A stretch of 64,000 nucleotides of DNA from Dyadobacter sp. 50-39. Lineage in GTDB: Bacteria > Bacteroidota > Bacteroidia > Cytophagales > Spirosomataceae. The notes beneath the pieces are model-generated. The model was not told the origin of the DNA. It searched no databases and was given only the letters and a program-made list of their open reading frames with translations. The stretch lies in assembly GCA_001898145.1 (NCBI GenBank), contig MKSR01000046.1, positions 186,001-250,000 of the forward strand, written 5' to 3'. Below, one piece after another: positions 50,281 through 58,439 of this stretch; the first letter of the stretch is position 1, and each line of letters begins with the position of its first letter. Made by a program: the position numbers and the translations under genes.

Positions 50281-52098
50281 TCAAATTTTATTCAAAAACC
50301 GGATTCCTGCCTGGAAGCCGAGCCAGCCGTAGACTTTGGTGGAGCCGTCCGGTTTTTGACCTACCCAAACCGGCGACATGCCTTTCTTGCCTTCTGCATT
50401 GATGAGGCCCGAGTGTTTGGCGAAGAATGTGTTGATCGACGGACCGACGAACAGGGCAAATCGCGAGCCGAGTTTCTTTTCAATGCCCAATGCAAACTTC
50501 ACCAGGCCCTGGCTGATATCGTCGGAAATATTGTGCTCGAGTAACACAAGGCTCCCCGTAAGATCCGCATTCGCACTCCAACCTCTGCCCAGATTCTGAG
50601 CCGTTCCGAAGCCGTACCCGATGGTGAACAGCGGCTTGTCTTTGGCCAGACCGCTGAAACCGAGGTTGAAAATGTTGTAAAAGCGGCTGACACCGGTTTT
50701 GAATGCCGTATTGAAGTAGTTGAACTCGTCGGTAGAGAATTCATAGCGGCGGTACCCGTTGCTATGCACCCAGCTGAAAAGCCCGAACGGAACCGTGGCG
50801 GTAGAATCGGCGTAGTTGACTGCCCCGATCTGGTGGCCGCTTTTGACCGTATGAGCATAATTGTAGCCCGTAGAAAACTGATAACCGCGCAGTTCGCCCA
50901 CCACCACGTTCCCGACGCCGGCGACTTGGAAGCCATTAAAGTTGCGGCCTATGTAATTAAGCAAATGTGTTCCCTGAAAACCGGTGAAGTTGCCCAGCGT
51001 CATGTTCAGCGCATTGGCGTATTGAAATCCGACCACATCATTGCCGACGATATTACTTACACCCGCAAACTGGAAGCCGGTCACATTGCCGCGCACCACG
51101 TTGATCAAACTGCCGATTTCAAATTTGGACACGCCCAGCGAGTAGCCGGCGATGAGGTTAATGGAATATTCATTCACAATATTCCCGCTCAGGCCGTGAT
51201 TGGTGCCCAAAAAGGGGAGGACGGATGCCTGGAACGGCGCATAGAGCGTATCCTCGATGTTACGGGTGTGTATGGCCTGTTTGGCAGACGCAAATGCGCT
51301 GACAAACTTGTTCTGAACGCGCCGGTATCGCTTGCGCAGCGTTTCGTAATCGGCCCACGTGATGGCTTTCCCATTCGCAGAGCTATCGATAAACATGGTG
51401 TCGCGCTGTAATTCCGCTTTCGCTATTTCAAACTGGGGTATAGCGACCCTGGTATGCAGCGAATCCACCTGCACGGGCGTGTGGGTAGCGAGTTTACCCG
51501 AAATGGGTTTCAGCGTGTCCGGGTTGAGCGAGATCTGCAAATAGGTGTCTTTGCGTGTGGGAATGGGGATAGACTTGCCTATATAGTCTTCCTTGCGGAT
51601 TTCCAGCCGGAGCGAAGAGCGGGCTGCCGGAAGGCGGATTTTGTAATAGCCATATTGGTTACTTACCGCCGATGCCAGGGTTACCGACTCGAAAATACTC
51701 GCATTTGCCAGCTTTTTCCCCGTTTTGTTGTCGATAATATAGCCGTTCAGGTCAAAATTTTCGGGTTCCTGCGGCTTTTCGGTTTCTGTATTTTTTTGAA
51801 GGATAATGTAGCGGCGGCGCTCTTTGAATGTGACCTTATCTTTGAATATCGCATTCAATATTTCCCGTATACTGCGGTTGATAGCCTGAATCGACACACG
51901 GCTTTTAACGTCGATCATGTCGGGGCTATAAGAGAAACTGAAACCGCCCAAATCGCCTATTTTTTGTAATGTTTCGTCGAGCGGCTGGTTGGTCACTTTT
52001 AATGTAATGCGCTTTTCCAGCAAATCCTGGGCGAAGATAGTGCCTGGGAGCAGACAGACGCAGAGACAGCAGAAAGTGATTCTGTAAAGTATTTTCAA
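50281..52098 (-). CDS. STN-domain, carboxypeptidase-regulatory and surface-repeat protein (TTG start)
   Basis: A 605-residue envelope protein. No ATG fits; TTG at 52098 gives a clean signal peptide (MKILYRITFCCLC...TIFAQ) 20 bases after the fecR stop. An STN domain (residues about 25-100: ITLKVTNQPLDETLQKIGD) and a carboxypeptidase regulatory-like beta domain (LNGYIIDNKTGKKLANASIF) follow. Near the middle lie seven 16-residue tandem units of the form xGFQxAGxxNxxxGxx, as in the LA_2272 surface-repeat family. There is no TonB-dependent receptor barrel. It probably senses a signal for the adjacent FecR and sigma factor. Confidence 0.8.
   Translation of the reverse strand: MKILYRITFCCLCVCLLPGTIFAQDLLEKRITLKVTNQPLDETLQKIGDLGGFSFSYSPDMIDVKSRVSIQAINRSIREILNAIFKDKVTFKERRRYIILQKNTETEKPQEPENFDLNGYIIDNKTGKKLANASIFESVTLASAVSNQYGYYKIRLPAARSSLRLEIRKEDYIGKSIPIPTRKDTYLQISLNPDTLKPISGKLATHTPVQVDSLHTRVAIPQFEIAKAELQRDTMFIDSSANGKAITWADYETLRKRYRRVQNKFVSAFASAKQAIHTRNIEDTLYAPFQASVLPFLGTNHGLSGNIVNEYSINLIAGYSLGVSKFEIGSLINVVRGNVTGFQFAGVSNIVGNDVVGFQYANALNMTLGNFTGFQGTHLLNYIGRNFNGFQVAGVGNVVVGELRGYQFSTGYNYAHTVKSGHQIGAVNYADSTATVPFGLFSWVHSNGYRRYEFSTDEFNYFNTAFKTGVSRFYNIFNLGFSGLAKDKPLFTIGYGFGTAQNLGRGWSANADLTGSLVLLEHNISDDISQGLVKFALGIEKKLGSRFALFVGPSINTFFAKHSGLINAEGKKGMSPVWVGQKPDGSTKVYGWLGFQAGIRFLNKI
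50795..51131 (-). repeat. Seven 48-bp coding repeats (16-residue units)
   Basis: Units such as TGFQFAGVSNIVGNDV, VGFQYANALNMTLGNF, TGFQGTHLLNYIGRNF and NGFQVAGVGNVVVGEL follow each other without a gap. The DNA copies are diverged, so the repeat is kept at protein level. Boundaries are approximate. Confidence 0.75.
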
Positions 52099-52118
52099 AG
52101 CAGGATAACTTGTAGTTT

Positions 52119-53147
52119 CTATTCGCAACCGTTTCCTTCGAGCCAGTACACTTTCCCTTCCTTCCGGAGATTCAGGTCGAGGGTTTCGGCGATGACGGCC
52201 AATGTAGCATCCACCGGTTCTTTCTCGAAGCGGATCGTGAGCCTGCATTGTGCGATCTTGTCATTGGACAACCGCACATCCACATGGTAGCCGTCGCGGA
52301 TCGAGCTGACGACATCTTGCAGGTCGGCCGCATTAAACTCGTAAACCTGGGTCCGGTAGCCCATCAGGTTCATGTTGGCTTGCAGGCTCCGGATCGAGTC
52401 TTTCAATACTTCGGCACTTTGTCCTTTCACCAGTTCGACGCGATGCGCGTCTTTGCTCACGCGCACTTTCCCCGTGGCGACGTCCACCCGCACAGGCGAT
52501 TCGTTATATGCTTTTACATTGAACGACGTTCCGAGCACCCGGATCTCCGTGCCATTTGCCTGAATTACAAATGGATGTGCGGCGTCACGCTTCACATCAA
52601 AAAACGCTTCACCCTGCAATGAAACCGTGCGGAGGTCGCCCGTGAAGTTTTCGGGATAAGTCAATTTGGAATTGTAATTGAGAAATACTTTCGTTCCGTC
52701 GGGAAGCAGTTGCTCGGTCGTATTGTTAGCGGTGGCTACCTCTACTGATTCGGGGGTTTTATCGGCAATCAGGAAAAACCACCCGAAAGCTGCCACGAGA
52801 ATGGCTATCATGGCCGCCGCCCAGACCGTCACCGGTAACCTGCGCTGACGTGCCTCAGGACGGAATTCGATGGTCCTGGCCTCCTTTGCTTCGGGTTCGG
52901 CAGGTGAAGCTTTGCCTACCTGCATTTTGCCCTTCATCTTATTCCAGGCGGCATCGGTATCGACCGCCGCGGATTTTTTCATGGACGCCGTGTGGTCCCA
53001 TATGAGCCGGTAGGTCGCCAGTTCCCGCGCATTGGCTTCCGACTCGGCGAGCCAGGCTTCCACATCATTTCTTTCGGATTCCGAAGCGGTATCGGCCAGG
53101 TAGCGTGCCAGCAGTTCCTCCGATATGTTTGCATGAGATGAGTTCAT
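52119..53147 (-). CDS. FecR-family anti-sigma factor
   Basis: A 342-residue single-pass inner-membrane protein. The cytoplasmic sigma-binding part (residues 1-100; LLARYLADTASESERNDVEAW) is followed by one helix (TVWAAAMIAILVAAFGWFFL) and the periplasmic FecR domain (LPDGTKVFLNYNSKLTYPE, GEAFFDVKRDAAHPFVI, GTSFNVKAY). The C-terminal part is the DUF4974/STN-like domain (FEKEPVDATLAVIAETLDL). It probably holds the sigma factor, encoded 2 bases upstream, until signalled from the outer membrane. Confidence 0.92.
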   Translation of the reverse strand: MNSSHANISEELLARYLADTASESERNDVEAWLAESEANARELATYRLIWDHTASMKKSAAVDTDAAWNKMKGKMQVGKASPAEPEAKEARTIEFRPEARQRRLPVTVWAAAMIAILVAAFGWFFLIADKTPESVEVATANNTTEQLLPDGTKVFLNYNSKLTYPENFTGDLRTVSLQGEAFFDVKRDAAHPFVIQANGTEIRVLGTSFNVKAYNESPVRVDVATGKVRVSKDAHRVELVKGQSAEVLKDSIRSLQANMNLMGYRTQVYEFNAADLQDVVSSIRDGYHVDVRLSNDKIAQCRLTIRFEKEPVDATLAVIAETLDLNLRKEGKVYWLEGNGCE

Positions 53148-53149
53148 GG

Positions 53150-53821
53150 TTACGATCCGATTAACTGTTCAACAACACTACAACACAACCAAAGCGTAAC
53201 CGGCAGGTAATCCGCCAGTTCCGCGCGCAGAATTTTCAATGCTTTCCCTATCTGATTTTCCACCGTTTTAATGGATATTCCCAACTGATCTGCTATTTCC
53301 TGATATTTCAACTCCTCAAAACGGCTGAGCCTGAATGCTTTCTGGCATTGTTCGGGCAATGTGCTTACCGCCCGCTCGATGCGCTCTTCCAGTTCGCTGG
53401 CGTGGATCACCTCGGTCACCGAGTCGTATGACCCGCTCGCAAAGTACATGGTGTAGTCCTTATGGGCCTCTCGTACGGTAGCGTGCTTGAAGCGGTTAAG
53501 GCAATGATTGTGTACGGCCCTGTACAGGTAAGATTTAAGCGAAAGCGTGATTTCAAGATCTTCCCGCTTCTCCCAGATCGTCAGAAACACCGTCTGGACG
53601 ACTTCTTCCGACTCTTCTTCGTCTTTAAGCATCGTGCAAGCATCGTTGCAAAGCCTCGGATAATAGGTACGGAAAGTCTGCTCAAAGGCCTGTTCGTCGC
53701 CCCGCCTGATCGCGCTGACTATTTCTGGGTCGGAAGAGTGCACCGTTATCTGTTTTTGATTTTCGGTCAAAAATAGATAATCTCTTTCGATTAGCGGTTC
53801 CTGATATAGAAGAGCGGTCAT
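53150..53821 (-). CDS. ECF RNA polymerase sigma factor, Bacteroidota FecI-like
   Basis: A 223-residue group IV sigma factor. Region 2 is RGDEQAFEQTFRTYYPRL through VVQTVFLTIWEKREDL, region 4 is LPEQCQKAFRLSRFEELKYQ followed by the recognition helix segment QEIADQLGISIKTVENQIGK. The N-terminal 30 residues look extended; a later start is possible. It heads a sigma-fecR-STN operon and is divergent from the head-GIN gene, which may be one of its targets. Confidence 0.92.
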   Translation of the reverse strand: MTALLYQEPLIERDYLFLTENQKQITVHSSDPEIVSAIRRGDEQAFEQTFRTYYPRLCNDACTMLKDEEESEEVVQTVFLTIWEKREDLEITLSLKSYLYRAVHNHCLNRFKHATVREAHKDYTMYFASGSYDSVTEVIHASELEERIERAVSTLPEQCQKAFRLSRFEELKYQEIADQLGISIKTVENQIGKALKILRAELADYLPVTLWLCCSVVEQLIGS

Positions 53822-53939
53822 TTTGGATGTCCTTTGGAATGAGACAACTTACCAGACGTGTACCCCTATGAGAAATTTTATTTTTTTGAATAGGGGGATC
53901 GAAGTGGGCAGTTGTCATAGCTCAAAACATCTTTTAGCT

Positions 53940-54659
53940 ATGAAACAACCATTTCTCAAACTATCGATTGTCCTTGCCATTGCCTACGGTTTTCAGTCTT
54001 GTGTTAACATCAACAGCGATGACGACATACCACCGCGGGGCGAAACAACACGCACTTATGACTTTCGCAATTTCGATGAATTGGAAATAAGTGATGCAAT
54101 CCGTGTTCACGTGGTAGCCGGCTCATCGTTTACCGTGGAGGCCACCGGCGAACGGAACGACCTCGACGATCTGAACATTTTCGTTCAGGATGGCAAACTC
54201 ACTGCCCGCTATAATAATTCGTGGAGAAAACGGCAGAGAATGGATATCGACATTACCATGCCTGATCTCGCCGGCGTCGACTTTTCAGGTGCTGTGAATG
54301 CCGAGATAGACAAATTCGAAAATCTGCCGAGCATCGACATAGAGCTTTCCGGTGCATCTCTGTGCGACTTCGAAGGAAGTGGTACTACCTTGAAGTTCGA
54401 TGTCAGCGGAGCCTCCCGGCTGAGTGTTTTTGGTAAAATGAAATTTATGGACGGTGAAGCTTCCGGTGCTTCCCAGGTGAATGCGTTTGATCTGGAAGCG
54501 GAAGAGTCGGATCTGGATATTTCAGGGGCAAGCAATGCCAAAGTCTGGGTTACCCGTTTGCTGGACGTGAAAGCCAGCGGCGCGAGCAATGTGCGTTACC
54601 GCGGTAACCCGAAAGTCGAAAAGGAAGTAACTGGTGGGAGTAGCGTTCGCGCTGAATAG
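53940..54659 (+). CDS. Head GIN domain (DUF2807) lipoprotein
   Basis: A 239-residue lipoprotein with a beta-helix-like fold. The ATG at 53940 gives a good lipoprotein signal (KLSIVLAIAYGFQSC). The remaining sequence is DUF2807: FRNFDELEISDAIRVHVVAG, DLAGVDFSGAVNAEID, then repeats of the form SGAS (ELSGASLCDF, DVSGASRLS, EASGASQVN, DISGASNAK, KASGASNVR) that pack as solenoid turns. Function is unknown; such proteins are surface or periplasmic and widespread in Bacteroidota. It lies opposite the sigma operon and ends five bases before the VanX-like gene. Confidence 0.85.
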   Translation: MKQPFLKLSIVLAIAYGFQSCVNINSDDDIPPRGETTRTYDFRNFDELEISDAIRVHVVAGSSFTVEATGERNDLDDLNIFVQDGKLTARYNNSWRKRQRMDIDITMPDLAGVDFSGAVNAEIDKFENLPSIDIELSGASLCDFEGSGTTLKFDVSGASRLSVFGKMKFMDGEASGASQVNAFDLEAEESDLDISGASNAKVWVTRLLDVKASGASNVRYRGNPKVEKEVTGGSSVRAE

Positions 54660-54664
54660 TTTCC

Positions 54665-55360
54665 TCAGGGAATCATTCCGTATTTAGCACGGGCCTGCGC
54701 TTTCGACATGCCGTCGAAATGCCACCATTCCGTGGTATTGACCTTGAATCCCACCTGGGTCATCACTTTCCGCAATAGCTGGCGGTTTTCCACCTGGCGA
54801 ACCGTCAGCTTGCCTTTTTTCAGCATTTCCTGTTCGGACCGGGGATAGGCCAACGGACCAAAAAAGTCGAATTTAGTGCCCATGTCGAGCGGTTTGCCGT
54901 TTTCATCGACAACGGTCAGGTCGACGGCACATCCGAAATTGTGATTAGAACCGATCTTCGGATCGGCCACATATTGCGTTTTACTGCGTGCCGGGATTTT
55001 CAGGTGATCCAATGCATTCCAGAGGTCGTACTGGGCAGAATTGGGGCGGGCAGCGTCGTACACGAGCAGCCGGTATCCCGGCTTTTCTTTTTTAAGTAGC
55101 GCGCTGGCTTTGGCCAGGCGTTTGGCCATTTCGGGTTGCAGGTACGCACGCGTGAGGTCACCATACACGTCGCGCCCGATGAAATTGTCGGTAGTGGAAT
55201 ACTTCAATTCAACCCGGATGTCGGGATCTGCTTTCTGAATATCAACAAGCCCGCGGTCCACCATCTTTTGCTCGATGGGAGGAAGCGGTTTCGGGGATTG
55301 GGCGATGGTTTGGGAAGCGGGGAAGCCCGTCAGCAGCAGGCAAAAGACTGTTTTGAACAT
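54665..55360 (-). CDS. M15-family D-Ala-D-Ala dipeptidase (VanX/DdpX-like)
   Basis: A 231-residue exported zinc peptidase. The start at 55360 gives a signal peptide (FKTVFCLLLTGFPASQTIAQ). Zinc and catalytic residues are in SNHNFGCAVDLTVV (His, Asp) and TTEWWHFD (Glu, His), and DAARPNSAQYDLWNAL supplies the conserved Arg. With a signal peptide and no van genes nearby, cell-wall dipeptide turnover is more likely than vancomycin resistance. It lies about 60 bases after the LiaF-like gene and probably ends that operon. Confidence 0.9.
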   Translation of the reverse strand: MFKTVFCLLLTGFPASQTIAQSPKPLPPIEQKMVDRGLVDIQKADPDIRVELKYSTTDNFIGRDVYGDLTRAYLQPEMAKRLAKASALLKKEKPGYRLLVYDAARPNSAQYDLWNALDHLKIPARSKTQYVADPKIGSNHNFGCAVDLTVVDENGKPLDMGTKFDFFGPLAYPRSEQEMLKKGKLTVRQVENRQLLRKVMTQVGFKVNTTEWWHFDGMSKAQARAKYGMIP

Positions 55361-55420
55361 AAAAAAATATCCTTGCAAAGGCTGCAAAGATATTCTTTTT
55401 GTGCGATTCAAAAGGATGGG

Positions 55421-56443
55421 CTAGTACCGTTTGATATTGATGCTGGTAAGCCCGCCTTCATAATGTACGATCACTTTCTTTGTTGCTGTATCGAAGTTGG
55501 AAGTGCGGTAGTAGCCGTTGCCTACTTTGCTCAAACCCTCCATGTTTTTGGCATTCAAGGCCCCGTCCATGCGCATTTCGCAGCCCACGGATTCAGGAAT
55601 TTCGAGGGTTACCGATGCTACGCCTGCTTCAATGTCAACATTGGCAACAGGCATTTTGTCGCCCAGGCGAATGTCCATATCCGCCACGCCGGTGCTTACT
55701 TTCAGTTTTTCAACTTTGTAGTTACTGAAATCGAAATCACCTTTTCCGGCACCTATGCCCAGGTCGATGTTCCAGACCGGTTTTTCGTTCAACTGGATTT
55801 TGGCCTGGTTGGACATTTCCCCGTTCTTGATTTTGACATTACCTTCTTCCATTTTCAGGGTTACCGAGGCAGAATTGTTCAGCTTGTTAACGGACGTATT
55901 GGACCGGAAACCCACCACCGTACTGGTCGTAGCCGCTTCAAAAAGCTTGGCCGTATTTCCATGCAGTGAGAAAGAACCCGCACCGCCTTCGAGATTGAAA
56001 TTGGCTTTCTGGATAAAATCCTGCATCTCGTAGTGGTAAGCATTGTTGACAGGCCGGTCGCCGTCTTTCCAATGCTCTTGTTGGTCGTCGTTATCGTTTT
56101 CTTCCTCGTTGTCGTCATCATCGTGATGATAGCCGTATTCATGATCACCGTCATCATCGTCCCAATCGAAATTCCAGTTATTGCCATGGTTATCGAATGC
56201 CCGGTGCGTTTTGTTGACTACACCACCGAAAACGGCCAGGGTAATGAGCAATGCGACGATTCCGCCGGAGCCGCGCTCCCTGCCCGCCGCCATCAGGATC
56301 GCGCCGGCCAGTATGAGCAGTACCGGCCAGTAGGGGAGTACCAGGTCCCAGTCGATGTTCAGCAGGTTCATGCTCCGGAGCAGCCAGATCACCCCCAGAA
56401 TGACCAGCAGTCCGCCCCAAACAATGCCACGTGAGTTTTTCAT
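55421..56443 (-). CDS. LiaF-like membrane protein with acidic/His linker
   Basis: A 340-residue protein. Two or three N-terminal helices (GLLVILGVIWLLRSMNLLNI, VLLILAGAILMAAGRE) form the LiaI/LiaF transmembrane domain. A linker at residues about 88-130 is made almost wholly of Asp, Glu, His, Asn and Trp (WDDDDGDHEYGYHHDDDDNE). The C-terminal half is a beta-rich domain related to DUF2807 and LiaF tails (VGFRSNTSVNKLNNSASVTL, IDLGIGAGKGDFDFSNYKVE). It may inhibit or sense an envelope-stress system. It follows a small LiaI-like gene by four bases. Confidence 0.83.
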   Translation of the reverse strand: MKNSRGIVWGGLLVILGVIWLLRSMNLLNIDWDLVLPYWPVLLILAGAILMAAGRERGSGGIVALLITLAVFGGVVNKTHRAFDNHGNNWNFDWDDDDGDHEYGYHHDDDDNEEENDNDDQQEHWKDGDRPVNNAYHYEMQDFIQKANFNLEGGAGSFSLHGNTAKLFEAATTSTVVGFRSNTSVNKLNNSASVTLKMEEGNVKIKNGEMSNQAKIQLNEKPVWNIDLGIGAGKGDFDFSNYKVEKLKVSTGVADMDIRLGDKMPVANVDIEAGVASVTLEIPESVGCEMRMDGALNAKNMEGLSKVGNGYYRTSNFDTATKKVIVHYEGGLTSINIKRY

Positions 56444-56447
56444 GATC

Positions 56448-56633
56448 TTATATGTTTGATCGGTTAGTATTGTCTGAACTCAGGAAGTTGCGCAATAGCA
56501 GCAGCCCGCCGGTTACGATGAGGATAATGGGCCAGAAGAAGCGGCCGAAATCGAATGCAGTAAGCTCTTCAACCAGGAACAGCGACCCGATCACAATGAG
56601 CATTACTCCCCAGAAAATGTTTGTGAAATTCAT
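56448..56633 (-). CDS. Small LiaI-like two-helix membrane protein
   Basis: A 61-residue protein with two hydrophobic helices (IFWGVMLIVIGSLFLVEEL and FFWPIILIVTGGLLLLRNFL) joined by a short loop with AFDFGR. The repeat resembles the LiaI/LiaF N-terminal domain (DUF5668). It sits between the PspC gene and the LiaF-like gene with gaps of 32 and 4 bases. Confidence 0.82.
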   Translation of the reverse strand: MNFTNIFWGVMLIVIGSLFLVEELTAFDFGRFFWPIILIVTGGLLLLRNFLSSDNTNRSNI

Positions 56634-56665
56634 GGCTTTATGGTTTATGGTAAGATTCAGGAAGG

Positions 56666-57292
56666 TTAGTTGACTTTAATCACGTCGTCGTCGCCGCTGC
56701 CCGGTTTTTTCAATTCAGGATCTTCGGGAAAATGCGTTTCCGTGGAAGAAGCGGGTGAAAAAGGTGTGTAGGGCTGCGGATCAGGACCGGGATCTACGGG
56801 CTCTGTGGGTGGAGGCGTGGTAGGGTACACGGTCGGGTTGTTCTCCTGCTGTTTATCGCGCTGGCGCAGGATCAGGAATGCACCCACACCGATCAGCACA
56901 ATCGGCCAGAAATACTTTTTGAATGAGAACCAGAATGGGAGATCGTCCACCAGCATTAATCCACCGAAAAAGATCAGCACGCCGCCAAGGATCATCATTG
57001 TCTGATCGGACTTCTTCTTCTCCGACAGCGGATCGGACGGCCTGGACGGCTCGGAAGAACCAAAGGCGGTGTGGGTAGTGTACACTTCGCCGGCGGGGCC
57101 GGTTGGCAGTACCGCCCACAGGATAATGTACAGTAATCCGGTCATCCCGAAGCCGGGAGGCAATATCGGCAACGCCATGACGACGAAGATCACGCGGACT
57201 ATTACCACGTCAATTTGCAGATACTGAGCGATTCCCGCACAAACTCCTCCGAAAACTGCCTGGTCAGGTATGCGATGCAATTTCTTTTCCAT
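56666..57292 (-). CDS. PspC domain protein with LiaI-like second domain
   Basis: A 208-residue membrane protein. Residues 1-65 are a PspC domain (LHRIPDQAVFGGVCAGIAQY, then a long hydrophobic helix). A second pair of helices (MMILGGVLIFFGGLMLVDDL, YFWPIVLIGVGAFLILR) repeats the LiaI pattern, and a Pro/Thr-rich tail follows. PspC proteins respond to membrane stress. It heads the operon pspC-liaI-liaF-vanX, with a candidate promoter 26 bases upstream. Confidence 0.87.
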   Translation of the reverse strand: MEKKLHRIPDQAVFGGVCAGIAQYLQIDVVIVRVIFVVMALPILPPGFGMTGLLYIILWAVLPTGPAGEVYTTHTAFGSSEPSRPSDPLSEKKKSDQTMMILGGVLIFFGGLMLVDDLPFWFSFKKYFWPIVLIGVGAFLILRQRDKQQENNPTVYPTTPPPTEPVDPGPDPQPYTPFSPASSTETHFPEDPELKKPGSGDDDVIKVN

Positions 57293-57317
57293 GATTAGTT
57301 TAGTGTTTATTTGTAAT

Positions 57318-57325
57318 CAAAGGTA
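57318..57325 (-). promoter_or_regulatory. Candidate -7 element for the PspC operon
   Basis: The minus strand reads TACCTTTG, 26 bases before the start, with TTTA about 20 bases upstream (57346-57349) as a weak -33 match. Confidence 0.38.
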
Positions 57326-57430
57326 GTAGGTAATGCAAGATACTGTAAACCGGAAAATTATTATCGGCGGGTGGGCGTGTTAAGCGGATGTTTTTAGTGA
57401 GAGTGTGTTTTAAATGGGTGAAAAACGGCG

Positions 57431-58054
57431 TTATTGCTCTTCAAGTGCTTCCAGAATGTCCATCATCGAGCCAAAATCCTTGTAGCCGGGACGGATTTCC
57501 TCGCTTCCGCGCAATGCGATACCGATGTTCGGAAGCAATTCGGTAAGAGCGCTTACCGTAAATTCATTGTCGAGCCCGAAGCCCACCAGGACGGGATAAT
57601 CGGCTTCAATGGAAGCCAACACCTGCATCCAGGACTCTGAGAGCTCAGCCCCATTGTCACTTTCCAGGAGAAAATGCGTCACCTCACCTTCGTAGCGGCT
57701 CAGGATCGCAACGATTTCACCGGCTTCGTACAAGTCGACGCTCACCCGCAGCAGGAGCGGCAGGCCGAGCTCGGTGCGGAGGTAATTGAGCAGGCCGGGA
57801 TCATTTACCTGCACGGCATGTACGGGATAGTCGGCCAGCGTTGTTAAAATCGCATCCGGATCAGTTTTGGCCGTTTCCGCTACGAGCGTAACACCGGCCA
57901 GCCAGGAGCATATATCCTCGAATTTTTTAGGAGAAATGTAATTGGGAGAATCTTCATCAATAGAAAAACCAAGCATTTCAACACCCATTCCGGCGCAATA
58001 ACGAGCGTCGGATAGGTTGGTAACATTGCTGATTTTTACGGTTTTAGTAAGCAT
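57431..58054 (-). CDS. TrpF-like TIM-barrel protein lacking the catalytic Cys
   Basis: A 207-residue protein aligning along its length with phosphoribosylanthranilate isomerase: KISNVTNLSDARYCAGMGVE (TrpF has KICGITN), AVQVNDPGLLNYLR, and GIALRGSEEIRPGYKDFG at the phosphate-binding end. The catalytic Cys of KICG is Ser here, and the region of the catalytic Asp reads HFLLESDNG, with the Asp not clearly in place. No other trp gene is near. It could be a non-isomerase paralogue. A single gene, 140 bases upstream of the PspC operon. Confidence 0.72.
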   Translation of the reverse strand: MLTKTVKISNVTNLSDARYCAGMGVEMLGFSIDEDSPNYISPKKFEDICSWLAGVTLVAETAKTDPDAILTTLADYPVHAVQVNDPGLLNYLRTELGLPLLLRVSVDLYEAGEIVAILSRYEGEVTHFLLESDNGAELSESWMQVLASIEADYPVLVGFGLDNEFTVSALTELLPNIGIALRGSEEIRPGYKDFGSMMDILEALEEQ

Positions 58055-58076
58055 TGAAATGGTACTTGTCAGTCGA

Positions 58077-58439
58077 TTATTTGGTTAATATCTTCTCTTC
58101 TTGTAACAGGCCGCGAAGGCTAATGTCTATGTCTAGATCCGGCCAGTGAATGCCGTTTTCCGTAATGCGAAATTGATGTAAATGATAATCAATCACGTTC
58201 TCTAGGTCAAAAAAATCAGATAAGTTCTTAGTAATTATGCTCCTATCGCTTAAAATGAAAACTGCGAGATCAAGTTTGCGCTCAAAAGCAAAGTGCTGAA
58301 TTTTTAAGCCACTCCGCTTAATACGTTGATCAAAATCATCCGAAATTTCGATCACATCATCATCACTAGCTTCTTTAAGAAGGGCTAAGAGCTCTTTACT
58401 GATTAAAGGTGTCATGCCAGGCTTGAATGATTTTTCCAT
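58077..58439 (-). CDS. DUF2442-like small protein
   Basis: A 120-residue protein. The C-terminal part (FDLENVIDYHLHQFRITENG then HWPDLDIDISLRGLL) matches the DUF2442 pattern. The N-terminal 55 residues are acidic and separate. Its start overlaps the DUF4160 gene by 44 bases, so translation is likely coupled. DUF2442 and DUF4160 genes are often paired and scattered among genomes, like toxin-antitoxin modules, but no activity can be assigned here. Both genes appear AT-richer than their surroundings. Confidence 0.7.
   Translation of the reverse strand: MEKSFKPGMTPLISKELLALLKEASDDDVIEISDDFDQRIKRSGLKIQHFAFERKLDLAVFILSDRSIITKNLSDFFDLENVIDYHLHQFRITENGIHWPDLDIDISLRGLLQEEKILTK

Noticed and set aside
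52099..52248. ATG start for the STN protein at 52248
   Set aside because: It would overlap fecR and put 50 non-signal residues before an obvious signal peptide. TTG at 52098 fits better.
54665..55360. Vancomycin resistance gene vanX
   Set aside because: The motif set fits VanX/DdpX dipeptidases, but there is no vanH, vanA or vanRS nearby and the protein has a signal peptide, so cell-wall turnover is more likely.
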